Assembly (NCBI GenBank): GCA_964620125.1
Contig: CAZUGQ010000013.1
Location: 8,593-72,592, forward strand
Origin: OLB6 sp964620125
GTDB lineage: Bacteria > Bacteroidota > Ignavibacteria > Kapaibacteriales > Kapaibacteriaceae
Direction of reading: 5' to 3'
DNA length: 64,000 nt
The notes beneath the pieces are model-generated. The model searched no databases. It was given only the letters and a program-made list of their open reading frames with translations, and had not been told where the DNA came from. Below are positions 8,657 through 18,426 of this stretch, one piece after another; position 1 is the first letter of the stretch, and each line of letters starts with the position of its first letter. The position numbers were made by a program, and so were the translations under genes.

Positions 8657-9075
8657 GCCTCAACCTCTTGAAGTGCGCGGCGTACCGCGTTGGTGAAGAG
8701 TTCTGGCGGACGTACTGGACGCCATGTTGCTGCGTTGACGAATGAGTGACGCGAATACCCTGTTGCCAGTGTTACACCATCCCTCATGATCACATATTCG
8801 ATTCGAATCGTGGCCCCGTTTGATGGTGTATACGACGCTTCGAGGCTGAGAACATCATCGTAGAATGCAGGCCGCAGGTACTCAACGTGCGCCTCGAGTA
8901 CTGGGAGCAGAATGCCGTCCGCCTCTAGTGTTGTATACGGCAACCCCATGGAACGCAGCATCTCTGTCCGTGCAATCTCGAAGTACATCAGGTACTCGCC
9001 ATTGTACACGATGCCCATCTTATCAGTATCGGCATATCGAACGCGAACCTGGCTTACATGTCGTACCACCTGCAT
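8653..9075 (-). CDS. ybgC: Acyl-CoA thioesterase, YbgC/4-hydroxybenzoyl-CoA type
   Basis: A 140-residue single hotdog-fold protein. RVRYADTDKMGIVYNGEYL carries the catalytic Asp of the YbgC family (consensus YxDTDxxGVVYHxxY; here Asn replaces the usual His). FEIARTEMLRSMGL follows at the expected place. It should hydrolyse acyl-CoA thioesters in the cytoplasm. In many bacteria ybgC accompanies tol-pal; here it sits between parB (1-base overlap at 9075, TAATG) and porQ (ATGA). The tight coupling implies one transcript. Confidence 0.85.
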   Translation of the reverse strand: MQVVRHVSQVRVRYADTDKMGIVYNGEYLMYFEIARTEMLRSMGLPYTTLEADGILLPVLEAHVEYLRPAFYDDVLSLEASYTPSNGATIRIEYVIMRDGVTLATGYSRHSFVNAATWRPVRPPELFTNAVRRALQEVEA

Positions 9076-10064
9076 TACGATCCCTGCCGCACACTTTCGA
9101 TCGAGGCAATGATTTCCAGCAAACGCTCCAATTCGTCAAGTGAATAGAACTCAATTTCTATTGCACCTTGATTGTCTGCTTTCACGCGTAGGCGCACCTG
9201 AGTACCGAATACGTGACGCAGCGATGATTCGATATCCAGCAATGCGGGATTAAGCTGCTTTTCTGGTGCATCCGCGTCATTAGCCTTGGACCGGCGCTTG
9301 GCTGACGTGCTCTGCTCTATCTCACCACTTCTGCCTACTTCCTTGCGTCCAAGCTCAATATCCTTAACCAGTGCCTCTGTTTTTCGCACCGAAAGGTCAT
9401 GTGCCTGAACTTCACGCAAAACGGCAAGCTGACTTTGCTCCGTTGAAAGAGCCAGCAGTGCCCGTGCATGTCCCATCGTGATCTTACGCATACGAAGAGA
9501 CGCTTGCGCATCTGGAGGAAGCTTGAGCAGACGCAACATGTTGGCCACGGTACTTCTGTCCTTGCCAACGCGCACGGCAACATCTTCCTGTTTCAGTCCA
9601 CATTCCTCTATCAGGCGCTGATATCCGTGCGCCGTTTCCAATGGGTTGAGGTCCTCGCGCTGCACATTCTCCACAAGCGCGATTTCGAGCATCTCAGCAT
9701 TGCTATTTACCTCGATCACGTAGGCCGGTATCGTGGTGAGTCCGGCAATCTTTGATGCACGTACTCGGCGCTCACCACTTATGAGCTCGTAGCCATCAAA
9801 ATGCTTTCGCACGGTTATGGGTGTGATCACGCCGTGAACCATGATGCTTCGTGCTAGCTCCTGCAGGCGCTCTTCGTCGAAATCCTGGCGTGGTTGCACC
9901 GGATTCACGCCAATAATCTTATCGATTTCGATTGCAGCAACACCACCGGATTCGCCGCCGCTGGGTGTTGCAGACAAAGCAGTTTGCGATGCACGCTCCT
10001 GCTTGATGAGGTCCTTCGGGATGAGAGCACCGATACCCTTGCCTAGACCAAAGCCTTGCTTCAT
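9075..10064 (-). CDS. parB: ParB chromosome-partitioning protein
   Basis: A 329-residue protein. The N-terminal GLGKGIGALIP is the ParA-stimulating peptide typical of chromosomal ParB. The CTPase/ParB domain contains VQPRQDFDEERLQELARSI and the arginine-rich patch GERRVRASK. The helix-turn-helix (QEDVAVRVGKDRSTVANMLRLL split over about residues 155-185) reads parS DNA, and a C-terminal dimerisation segment ends the protein. It starts 13 bases after parA ends. I found no perfect parS in the window; the closest match is listed under rejected items. Chromosomal parAB usually lies near the replication origin, but no dnaA or other origin marker is visible here. Confidence 0.92.
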   Translation of the reverse strand: MKQGFGLGKGIGALIPKDLIKQERASQTALSATPSGGESGGVAAIEIDKIIGVNPVQPRQDFDEERLQELARSIMVHGVITPITVRKHFDGYELISGERRVRASKIAGLTTIPAYVIEVNSNAEMLEIALVENVQREDLNPLETAHGYQRLIEECGLKQEDVAVRVGKDRSTVANMLRLLKLPPDAQASLRMRKITMGHARALLALSTEQSQLAVLREVQAHDLSVRKTEALVKDIELGRKEVGRSGEIEQSTSAKRRSKANDADAPEKQLNPALLDIESSLRHVFGTQVRLRVKADNQGAIEIEFYSLDELERLLEIIASIESVRQGS

Positions 10065-10077
10065 TGTCCCCTTTCTG

Positions 10078-10860
10078 CTACACTTCGGTTGGGATCACAC
10101 CATTACGCGTGAGGATTTCCGATGCAAGCTCCAAATAGTTCTGAGCACCAATACTTGTAGCCTCGTAAAGCAAGGCCGGTTTACCATGGCTTGGTGCCTC
10201 GGAAAGTCGCACATTTCGTGAGATCACTGTACGCATGGCCTTGTCTTCGAAATGCCGTCGCACTTCGTCTACAACCTGATTCGAAAGCCGCAGCCGTGAG
10301 TCGTACATCGTGAGCAGTACACCTTCGATGTCCAAACCGGGATTCGTGCTTCGCCGCACAATGGCTATGGTGTTGAGTAGCTGGCCCAGCCCTTCCAATG
10401 CATAAAACTCACATTGCACAGGTACCAAAACACTGTCTGCAGCCGTGAGAGAGTTCAGGGTAAGCAAACCCAAGGAAGGTGGACAGTCAATCACGATAAA
10501 GTCATACGTCTCTCGCACACGCGCAAGAGCTCTCTGCAGCAAATACTCTCGGCCTTTTACATCAACGAGTTCAATCTCGGCACCAACCAGATTGATGTGC
10601 GATGGCACCAAATCCAGGTATGGCATCATGGTCTGGACGATGGTTTCTTCTACAGGGAGACCGTTAACGAGAACCTCGTATATCGTTTTGTTAAGATTGG
10701 TGGTATCCACCCCATAACCATGCGAGGCATTCGCCTGTGGATCAATGTCAATCAACAGCGTGCGCTGCTCCGCTGCTGCAAGCGATGCTGCTAGATTAAC
10801 GGATGTTGTGGTTTTGCCAACGCCGCCCTTCTGGTTTGCGACCGCAATAACTTTACCCAT
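10078..10860 (-). CDS. parA: ParA/Soj partition ATPase
   Basis: A 260-residue ATPase that drives ParB-parS segregation through nonspecific DNA binding. The deviant Walker A KGGVGKTTTSVNLAASLA is at the N-terminus (residues about 10-27), followed by DIDPQANAS (A' motif) and FIVIDCPPSLGLLT (Walker B). I start at ATG 10860 because the domain begins there as MGKVIAVANQ; the longer frame to 10959 encodes unrelated sequence inside the Nudix gene. The start overlaps the Nudix stop codon by 8 bases. Confidence 0.93.
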   Translation of the reverse strand: MGKVIAVANQKGGVGKTTTSVNLAASLAAAEQRTLLIDIDPQANASHGYGVDTTNLNKTIYEVLVNGLPVEETIVQTMMPYLDLVPSHINLVGAEIELVDVKGREYLLQRALARVRETYDFIVIDCPPSLGLLTLNSLTAADSVLVPVQCEFYALEGLGQLLNTIAIVRRSTNPGLDIEGVLLTMYDSRLRLSNQVVDEVRRHFEDKAMRTVISRNVRLSEAPSHGKPALLYEATSIGAQNYLELASEILTRNGVIPTEV

Positions 10861-11446
10861 GATGCTCCCTAATGCTGCCCGGTGAGAGGCGGGACTGAAG
10901 CAGTGCCAGTGCAACAGCACTGAGCACAAGTGAATGACGAATAACCCCACCACGAACATATTCGATGAACGTGTTCATCGGAACCACATGGACTTGTATA
11001 TCCTCTAGTGGATCCAGCTGTTGATCGCGTTGGCGCCGACAACCGTTCCAAACATACACGGTACAGCTATTCTCCATGAAGGCTGGATTCGGAAGCACCT
11101 CTCCAAGTAGCACCGGAGGTGCATCTGCTGCGAAGCCTGTTTCTTCCAAACACTCCCGCATGGCAGTCTCCATTGGTGTTTCACCGTCATGCAACACTCC
11201 TCCTGGAATCTCGAGAGTTGTTGTGCCCGAACCGTGGCGGAATTGCTCAACAAGCACTACGTCGTTGTGTTCAGTGATCGGCAAGATGTTCACCCAGGGG
11301 GGGGCAGCAGCCACCGTGAAAATTCCCTCACGCCCGTCCACGGCATGCCTGCGAACTTCACGCCGAACACGCATCACAGTAAAATCCTCTTCCGCACCAC
11401 GATTCAGGGTGCGCCAAGGGGCAACAGTTTCAGCGTCAGATACCAT
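10853..11446 (-). CDS. Nudix hydrolase, ADP-ribose pyrophosphatase-like
   Basis: A 197-residue protein with a perfect Nudix box: GGVLHDGETPMETAMRE then CLEETGF (G-x5-E-x7-RE-U-x-EE-x-G-U). The preceding strand FRHGSGTTTLEIPGG is typical of ADP-ribose/NDP-sugar pyrophosphatases. It would hydrolyse a nucleoside diphosphate derivative in the cytoplasm. The frame can extend to an ATG at 11536, but a promoter-like TAGTTTTG (11492-11499) and the 11-bp repeats (11525-11557) lie inside that extension, and the fold begins near WRTLNRG, so I prefer ATG 11446. It appears to be the first gene of the par cluster. Confidence 0.85.
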   Translation of the reverse strand: MVSDAETVAPWRTLNRGAEEDFTVMRVRREVRRHAVDGREGIFTVAAAPPWVNILPITEHNDVVLVEQFRHGSGTTTLEIPGGVLHDGETPMETAMRECLEETGFAADAPPVLLGEVLPNPAFMENSCTVYVWNGCRRQRDQQLDPLEDIQVHVVPMNTFIEYVRGGVIRHSLVLSAVALALLQSRLSPGSIREHHG

Positions 11447-11491
11447 CGTAGGTGGGATTGTGCAATGTGGTGCGGTGGACGGGTGTTGATA

Positions 11492-11499
11492 CAAAACTA
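11492..11499 (-). promoter_or_regulatory. -7 element upstream of the Nudix-parAB cluster
   Basis: TAGTTTTG on the minus strand matches TAnnTTTG, about 45 bases before the chosen start codon. No clear TTTG lies 19-21 bases further upstream, so activation by a protein at the neighbouring repeats is possible. Confidence 0.45.
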
Positions 11500-11524
11500 A
11501 TACGCCAACTTTGCCCCATGCGCT

Positions 11525-11557
11525 TGTTTCAAGCATGTTTCATGCATGTTCCACGAA
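11525..11557. repeat. Three tandem 11-bp repeats, TGTTTCANGCA
   Basis: TGTTTCAAGCA (11525-11535), TGTTTCATGCA (11536-11546) and TGTTCCACGAA (11547-11557) follow each other without spacers. Each is one helical turn, so all face the same side of DNA. The half-site TGTTtCA resembles half of the general parS consensus (TGTTTCACGTGAAACA). They lie about 26-58 bases upstream of the -7 element of the Nudix-parA-parB cluster and 26 bases beyond the sprA stop codon. A regulator-binding array is likely; ParB itself is a speculative candidate. Confidence 0.55.
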
Positions 11558-11582
11558 TGGCCAGAGTACGGAACGTAGGAGG

Positions 11583-14500
11583 CTAGCGTCCACCGGATAT
11601 TGATAGGCGTATATCGACCCCTACTTGTGTAGAGCTGTACCCAGGGGTAGCCGCACCTTCCGAAAAGTTGCCTTCATATCGAAAGAATGCAGATGCGGTA
11701 ACGCGATTGCTAATCGTGTATCGTGCTCGAGGTTCGATGGTAATCTGTGTTGTTCCGTTTACCGTTCTATCCTGGATAGCTGGATACTCATCTACTTCAT
11801 ACCTTCCTTGTTTACTACTGCGGATTTGAGTGAGGAAAGTAAACTCAAGGTCGTTCTTCAGTTCCAAGCCAAGAAAGCGAAGGTTCATCCCACGGCGCAG
11901 ATACGAGGCCTGAATCTGAATCTCGTGCGTGTTCTCCTTTTGAATGGTACCACGAGCACCGGTGGCAAGGGAGTGTGCCTCAGTTACACTGTACCGTGCT
12001 GTGGCAGTGAGTAGACCATCGAGTTTCCTCTCGTCGAAGCTAAGATTTACACCAATCAGCGGTTGGAAACCGGTGCGAACCTCCTGTATGTCTACAACCC
12101 GTCCATTGTCATTGATGGTGGCGCTTTCTTTGTACGTACTCTGGTAGCCATGTTCCAGGAAGATTCTCTGAGCGATTTCCCGAAATGGGCCAATCTTTTC
12201 AATTCCATCCCACCGTAACGTCCAGTTCAAAGCAGGCATAACCTTTGCAGCTTCGCCACTGAATAACTGGAGACTCTCAAATCCCTCTCGAAATGCATCA
12301 TTCAATGCCTGCATCAGCAGGAAGTTTTTCTCATTACTGTCTGCAACTGCCTCGATTTCCTGTTTCCGTTCATTGTATAGTCTGAGAACATGCTCAATGT
12401 TGTCGTCGGCAATGCTGAACGGAAAGAAATCTGGGAAACTGATGAATGTTCGGTCAATCACCTGCCGCTTGATCACGTTATTGAAGGCAGCGAATCCATC
12501 CGGGTCGGTCACCACTCGTTGCGTGAGAGAATAACTCACGTCGGTTTTCGACGTTATGTCGAGCGTCGCTCCCGGCCAGAGCGGCCTGTTCGTCTGGAAC
12601 TGGTATGTGGTCCTGCTGTTGTAGGAATCTTCCATCACACCGTTTGGTGGACGTCGGCCTGGCGTTGTGATGAATTTGAAGAATGGGAAGGTTTCACTGC
12701 CGGACAATGCGATGTCGCCGTGCGGCTCGTAGGTAAAACCGAGTTGATACGCCGTGCTCGGACCCCAAACCGGATCGTTCTCTCGAAACGTCATGGATCG
12801 AGCCCAGAAGTTGGTGAACCCAGTTCCGCCCATCACACCGCCATTATTAGCGTTGTTGTTCTGATTGAACAGAAAGGTGAAGTTCTCGAACCCGAAGAAC
12901 ACATCCTTCAGCACAAAGGCAAGTGTTCCAAGAAAACTCTTGTCATCATGTTTTATCGGTCCAAACAGTTCCGTTCCGAACTGTTTCCATCGAAAGATTG
13001 GACTTATTCGCAAGGTTGACACTGCCGATGACCGGCGGACAATGTCTCTCTGCGCAGGGTCTGGTTGCAGTGGATCATTTAGGCTGTACGTAACGGTGTA
13101 CGATGCCGTGGTTTCCAAGAGCCGATCCAGATTGGCAATAGCAGGCAACCGAGGCCGCATAGAGAATGTGATGACTTGAGAATAGCCACCGGTCTGACCA
13201 AAGTTGAAAGCATTGCCGTTTGTAAAGAACATCTCGTTAAAGAGTTCTCCACCTGTACGCTGCTGTCCGTTTTGATCAAGTTCCAGAGGAACAAGAGTAG
13301 TCGTGTTCACCACACGGTAATCAATCGTTGGGCTGAGAAAGCCATTCTCCACAAGTCTCCAGTTAAAGCCAAACGATTGCACCCCAATGAACTCGCGAAT
13401 GATGGGGCTTGGGAAGTTCAAGAAGCGGTTCTGCTCCGTTATGCGTGCACGTTCAAACCCAACGTTGGCAGTGAGATTCTGTGGTAAGAAGTTGATCTTC
13501 GTGTCTTTGTACGCCTTTAATCCGAAAACGCCATCTAACCATTTAAGGGGGCTTACATCATATTTCCCTGGTATGGTTACGGCATAATCAACCTTAAAAT
13601 TCCAGCGCCACTCAAATCTGTTTGATACCACCTGCGTTCGTTGGTACTCCTGAGCATAACTGAAGTTGAACGTGAGCTTGTTGAAGGTATCGTCCAGATA
13701 CCATGCCGTTGTTGGAATCCCTAGTCGTAATCCGGTAATGGCAAACTGATCTTGTACCCGCAGTGTTTCGGAACGTTGCACAACAGATTGGGCAACACTA
13801 TTGGCCACCTCTTCCGAAGCCCCCTTACGTAACGTGTCCTGCCGTGCAGCCTCGGCTGCCGCATCAAGGGCAACGTCATTCTGTGCTTGAAACAAGGGCC
13901 GTTGCACGTACTCACTATGACTGTACGTTATCGGAATCTTGGCGCCTTTCATCTCCTTGGGAAGGGCCTTCTCAAGCGCGCCGTTTACGGTGACGTTGAA
14001 ACTGGTTACCTGACTCCGATTGCCAAAGCGCTCTTCGAGACGGTGAAAGTTGGGGGTACTGTGATTGATAGACGCAGATATGTCGCCCAAGTCGGCAAGA
14101 TTTACAGTAGTGCTGCCAATTGCTGCCCAGTCGTTGTCGCTTACTGGTTCAACAACGCGCAGCTCGTTTACCCACATGGTTGTGGTGAGTTCGTTGGGAT
14201 ACCGTTCGGCGGGGTTTGCCACGCCAAACCCAAAGAATGAAACACGGGTAAGGATTGGGCTTCCCTTGATGGCATACTTGGCAAGTGGATCGCCCGGCAC
14301 AGGAAACTCCTGCCGATCGTTTACCCGTGTTGCATCTCGAATCTCCTTGATGGCGGTTAGGTCTTCAACAATGATTCGGAGATCCTGCCATCCCCGAAGC
14401 AGAGGCCTGCGCATCTCGTAGTAGTTGGCACTGTCAACCCCGAATCGGATGAAGGCATACGCAGGTGGAGTAGCACCTTCGGCAACCTTATCAGGCATGG

Positions 14501-17500
14501 TGTTGTCGCCATGAAAGAAGAAGGCCAGTTCCTTGTAGTAGAACAGATCCCATGGGGTATACCTTCGAGCGGCCATGCGTTCTTCGCCATACCTCAAGCT
14601 CCTGATATTTAGCCGAAGTGACTGTTCGTTGAGATATGGGTTTGCAAACGGATCGGGGTTCTGAAGCTGCTGTGGTGGCTGCACGCCAGGTGGGAGCGTG
14701 TAAAAATCTGGGGCATCAGCATTCTCTTCCCTGTTCACGTATGCTACTTCCAGGATGCTGTCGTTCTCTGCCACGCCAGGTTGAAAGTTGTGCCTGCGAA
14801 GCCAATAGCTTCCAACAACTCCCCAATCAGCAATGGATAACTTCACTACACCACCCCGGAATGCAACACGGACGTACTGAATGTTGGTAAACAGTGGGTT
14901 GCCAACAATCGAATCGGGCTGACGCACAGGAATCCGGAACTGGTACCAGCCTTTCTCCGGATTACCACCAACAATCTGCGGGTTCGTTGTTGGATTCGGG
15001 TCAAGATTGATCTCATACCGAAAGTATGAGTTGTCCAGCATGATCGTTTGGCCGTTGTTCTTGTTCAGAATCTCAGTGTCGGGAAACTGACCAAGCTCGC
15101 TCTGCGTGGAGTTGTTCTCATGATTATTGTACTGGATGAACTGGCTTTCCTGCTGGTTCTGTCTGTCGGCAGAAAAGTCAAAGAAGTAGTCGTCTCGCGC
15201 TGGGTCTGCCTCGCGATTCAATGGGTCGGGATACGCAGTCTGCTCCGCTGCATTCGAGAGCGTATCCAGGCCCAGGTCCTCACCGGCATCCATGAGGTTG
15301 TTGGGCGGGAATCTGTCTTCCGTATTTAGTTGCTGGTTGGGGATTACATCTTCGGAAATCTGACCAAGATCGATATACATCTTCGAGCCTGGCTCGTATG
15401 AGTCAATCCTCATCATGATCTCGATGTAGTCGATGTTGTCATTGTCGAAGTTGGTGTTGAATGGCGACAACAAACGCATCATTCCGCCCCAAATCCGATC
15501 CCTGTTTTCCGCCTGCCATTGCTGAACGTTTGCACGCACTTCGTTTGAGTCTGCGTCGTTCCACCGGGGATTGTTGTTGTCAAGAAACTCGGGATTTCGG
15601 TTGTAGATACCTCGCTGATCAGGATCAAAAACAACACGGATCGGATTGATGTTGCTTTGACCAAGACGCTGAGCACGGTTGGGGTACACGTCTTCCTGAG
15701 GAATATCAGGTACGAACTTCTGATACCAGAATGACCGACCTCGGTACAACTGAGCTGTGGTGTCGTCTGGCCAGAGGGTTTCGTCCGGAAAGGGGCTGCT
15801 GTGGGACCATACTCCTGGTGTAAGCCCAAAATTCAAGTACCGCCGTGCACTTTCGAAGTCATCCACGTATGCCACAGCACGGCCACCATCAGAGACAACA
15901 CTGCTATAGCGCTTGTTGGGCTCAGGTGCTACCATGGCCCACTCACCTTTGAGGCTGAAGGCACTCTTTGCCTTTGTGTCAATGATCGGCAGATTGTCAA
16001 TGAAACTGGTAAGCCACGGAAGGTTGGCAGTGATCTCCGTATCGAACCCGAACATCAGGTTACTGTTGGGTTCCTGACCTGGCTGCACGCGGTCAACTAC
16101 CGCAGCCTGATCATAGTTCATGAGCGTCATGCCAATACGACCAGTCAGATTACGCTTCTTGAACAACTGGTAGTCAGCCCGCAATCCCAGGAGTGTTCGT
16201 GAAGTGAGATTGAAAATGTCGTTTCTCTCATATTCAACGGAGAGATTGGCGTTGGGCAGGGTTGCTCGAGCATTAAGAAGCGTGAGAGTACCAGAATAAT
16301 AGTCTACCGTGTAATCGACTCCTTCTCGTAGATCTTGTCCATCAAGTCGCACCCGTACAGACCCCGGTGCAAGGTTGTACGCTAGCGGTATGCGGTTGCC
16401 TGTGGCTGTGCCCGCCGCCTCACCAACAATGAGGAAGCGATCCTTTGCAGAATTCAAACGTGCCGCTTGGTCCGTTGTGTCGTACACTTCATTGAACACG
16501 TACTGTTCAGCAAGTTGTGGATTGCCCTTAGCGGCGAAGTACTCCCGAAGGCCTTCCCGAAAAGGCTCAAGACTCGGAAAGATGATCTCACCACGGGCAG
16601 CGTTGAATACGGGTGGGCGCGCATCGAATTTGCCATCTGGTGGCGTGGTTCCTGTTCCGTTGTTTACCTGGTCGATACGAAAGATGGTTACCACCTTATC
16701 CGGAGCCCCTTCCAGAACATCGGTGGAGTCATTCGTGCCTCTGTAATACCACATGCCAATCTTTGCATCGGCCGCATTGATGTTGGATAGCCCAACACTG
16801 TAGATGTTCTTCATCAAGCGCTTCCACAAGGTGCGGAAGCCAGGTTGCATGGCTTGCCGAGAGATCAGTTTGAGAATGAGCGTGTCCTTTTCATTCGCAT
16901 GCTTGGGCAGAGTGCCTACGTGAAGGTCGTCAAGATCAGTTGATGCAGAGGCACCCTCATATCGGTACGAAACGGCGTAGAAGCGGTCAGTACGCAGGTT
17001 TAGGATGGTTACGGTGCCAAGGTTCAGATCGACTTCGTACCGCTTGGGATCGAGCTGCACAAACCGACCGCGCTCCACCTCGCCAGCCTTGATCTCTCCT
17101 CGTTTCAATGCATCCGGATATCGCTGATTCTGGTCATAAAGTATCGGATCCAGGTCTGCATAGGCTACAGCCTCATTGGCCTGCACCTGCGTGAGTTCCG
17201 TGGTGCTCTCCCAAACGTAGATCTCCTTGATCACAAGGTTGCTGGCACTCTGTGGAAGAACCGGAGTTACGGACTCGAAGTACGCATTCCACACGGCAAA
17301 GTAGGCGGTGTCCACAAAAAAGTGATTCCGTGCATAGTCATACGCACGTACGGTAAAGAAACTGTTAGCACTGCCGCCAGTGGCGTTGAGAAACTGCCGT
17401 TCCGACCTGCGTTGCGAGGCGATGGTTTTTAGGTATAGTGGGCCAAACTGAAAATCTGCGCGAACACCAAACAACGTCTGTCCTCCTCCAATCAGAGCGC

Positions 17501-18320
17501 TGTTGGTTTCCATGTTCACATTGCCAAACTCCACGCGCTTGATGATGTCATCATCATACCCTTCATACCCTACCTTGAAGCGATTGTTGAATTCGAATTG
17601 GTTAAGAGTATTCCAGTCTACGTTGAAACGGAACTTGTCGCCAATGCGGGCGCTCACGTTCACTTGAATGTTTTGGTTGAACATGGGAGAGGACTGTGTC
17701 TGGCCCAAGACGCTGGCCGTACCAAGGTTCTGTGTATCCCATCGCCATCCAGCACGCACATTTACTTCGCCATTTACGTTGATACTAATCTCCGGCTTAC
17801 CGAAGATGCCAAAGATGGGATTGGGCGGCAGTGGTATGGTGAGGTTCGTTGCTTGGTCGAGTAGCTTCAGAATCTCGTTCTCGGACATCATGCGCTTCAG
17901 CTCGTATGCCGTTAGTGCGGAGTCCCTCAGATTCCACTGCACTTCATTGCGCCTGCGCTTCAGGTAATCCGTTAAGTCCATCCCATATCCCGTGCCGATG
18001 CTTACACCGTTCACCGATTCGTTAAGCCGGATACTCTGGAGGATGGAGTCAACCTTGCCATCGGTGAGATATCCGCTAGGGGGCTCGGGCAGGCGTGAAC
18101 TGCGTTGTGTTTTCGTTAGTGCCCTCCTGTTTACCGGACGTGTGGGATAGAACGTTGGGACATCAGTGTTGGTGGGGTCGCCATAATCCAACACTGTATC
18201 CCTTGCAAGACTATCAGCAACGGCAGAGTCCAACTGTGCTGCAACCGATGTAGGAAACAGCAGGAACAGAGGCAACCCAAAAAGCAGTTGCCAGAGGGGC
18301 AAACGAAGGCGATCGGTCAC
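11583..18320 (-). CDS. sprA: SprA/Sov, type IX secretion outer-membrane translocon
   Basis: A 2245-residue protein. The signal peptide (LLFGLPLFLLFPTSVAAQ) is cleaved near residue 29. The mature protein is a very large beta-rich barrel with repeated family motifs such as NVNGEVNVRAGWRWDTQ and QFEFNNRFKVGYEGYDDDII near residues 185-265, and it ends in the outer-membrane strand VGVDIRLSISGG. SprA (Sov in Porphyromonas) is the pore through which T9SS cargo crosses the outer membrane; family members are about 2300-2500 residues. It is probably transcribed alone from 18410-18417. Other T9SS components here are the PorQ-like protein (7706-8656) and the cargo at 58324-63822; the PorK/L/M/N motor is not in the window. 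Confidence 0.93.
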   Translation of the reverse strand: MTDRLRLPLWQLLFGLPLFLLFPTSVAAQLDSAVADSLARDTVLDYGDPTNTDVPTFYPTRPVNRRALTKTQRSSRLPEPPSGYLTDGKVDSILQSIRLNESVNGVSIGTGYGMDLTDYLKRRRNEVQWNLRDSALTAYELKRMMSENEILKLLDQATNLTIPLPPNPIFGIFGKPEISINVNGEVNVRAGWRWDTQNLGTASVLGQTQSSPMFNQNIQVNVSARIGDKFRFNVDWNTLNQFEFNNRFKVGYEGYDDDIIKRVEFGNVNMETNSALIGGGQTLFGVRADFQFGPLYLKTIASQRRSERQFLNATGGSANSFFTVRAYDYARNHFFVDTAYFAVWNAYFESVTPVLPQSASNLVIKEIYVWESTTELTQVQANEAVAYADLDPILYDQNQRYPDALKRGEIKAGEVERGRFVQLDPKRYEVDLNLGTVTILNLRTDRFYAVSYRYEGASASTDLDDLHVGTLPKHANEKDTLILKLISRQAMQPGFRTLWKRLMKNIYSVGLSNINAADAKIGMWYYRGTNDSTDVLEGAPDKVVTIFRIDQVNNGTGTTPPDGKFDARPPVFNAARGEIIFPSLEPFREGLREYFAAKGNPQLAEQYVFNEVYDTTDQAARLNSAKDRFLIVGEAAGTATGNRIPLAYNLAPGSVRVRLDGQDLREGVDYTVDYYSGTLTLLNARATLPNANLSVEYERNDIFNLTSRTLLGLRADYQLFKKRNLTGRIGMTLMNYDQAAVVDRVQPGQEPNSNLMFGFDTEITANLPWLTSFIDNLPIIDTKAKSAFSLKGEWAMVAPEPNKRYSSVVSDGGRAVAYVDDFESARRYLNFGLTPGVWSHSSPFPDETLWPDDTTAQLYRGRSFWYQKFVPDIPQEDVYPNRAQRLGQSNINPIRVVFDPDQRGIYNRNPEFLDNNNPRWNDADSNEVRANVQQWQAENRDRIWGGMMRLLSPFNTNFDNDNIDYIEIMMRIDSYEPGSKMYIDLGQISEDVIPNQQLNTEDRFPPNNLMDAGEDLGLDTLSNAAEQTAYPDPLNREADPARDDYFFDFSADRQNQQESQFIQYNNHENNSTQSELGQFPDTEILNKNNGQTIMLDNSYFRYEINLDPNPTTNPQIVGGNPEKGWYQFRIPVRQPDSIVGNPLFTNIQYVRVAFRGGVVKLSIADWGVVGSYWLRRHNFQPGVAENDSILEVAYVNREENADAPDFYTLPPGVQPPQQLQNPDPFANPYLNEQSLRLNIRSLRYGEERMAARRYTPWDLFYYKELAFFFHGDNTMPDKVAEGATPPAYAFIRFGVDSANYYEMRRPLLRGWQDLRIIVEDLTAIKEIRDATRVNDRQEFPVPGDPLAKYAIKGSPILTRVSFFGFGVANPAERYPNELTTTMWVNELRVVEPVSDNDWAAIGSTTVNLADLGDISASINHSTPNFHRLEERFGNRSQVTSFNVTVNGALEKALPKEMKGAKIPITYSHSEYVQRPLFQAQNDVALDAAAEAARQDTLRKGASEEVANSVAQSVVQRSETLRVQDQFAITGLRLGIPTTAWYLDDTFNKLTFNFSYAQEYQRTQVVSNRFEWRWNFKVDYAVTIPGKYDVSPLKWLDGVFGLKAYKDTKINFLPQNLTANVGFERARITEQNRFLNFPSPIIREFIGVQSFGFNWRLVENGFLSPTIDYRVVNTTTLVPLELDQNGQQRTGGELFNEMFFTNGNAFNFGQTGGYSQVITFSMRPRLPAIANLDRLLETTASYTVTYSLNDPLQPDPAQRDIVRRSSAVSTLRISPIFRWKQFGTELFGPIKHDDKSFLGTLAFVLKDVFFGFENFTFLFNQNNNANNGGVMGGTGFTNFWARSMTFRENDPVWGPSTAYQLGFTYEPHGDIALSGSETFPFFKFITTPGRRPPNGVMEDSYNSRTTYQFQTNRPLWPGATLDITSKTDVSYSLTQRVVTDPDGFAAFNNVIKRQVIDRTFISFPDFFPFSIADDNIEHVLRLYNERKQEIEAVADSNEKNFLLMQALNDAFREGFESLQLFSGEAAKVMPALNWTLRWDGIEKIGPFREIAQRIFLEHGYQSTYKESATINDNGRVVDIQEVRTGFQPLIGVNLSFDERKLDGLLTATARYSVTEAHSLATGARGTIQKENTHEIQIQASYLRRGMNLRFLGLELKNDLEFTFLTQIRSSKQGRYEVDEYPAIQDRTVNGTTQITIEPRARYTISNRVTASAFFRYEGNFSEGAATPGYSSTQVGVDIRLSISGGR

Positions 18321-18409
18321 GACCGACTATTCACTCTAGATATGTGGGAAGGTTCAGGACGTACCAAACCGGGTGAATAGCGGCACTCCATGAAATCTGG
18401 ACAACGTGG

Positions 18410-18417
18410 CAAAGATA
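18410..18417 (-). promoter_or_regulatory. -7 element for sprA
   Basis: TATCTTTG on the minus strand fits TAnnTTTG, 90 bases upstream of the sprA start. It is identical to the infC -7 element. No good -33 TTTG is seen. It lies 9 bases from the oppositely oriented element for the plus-strand operon. Confidence 0.5.
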
Positions 18418-18426
18418 TGTGCGACG

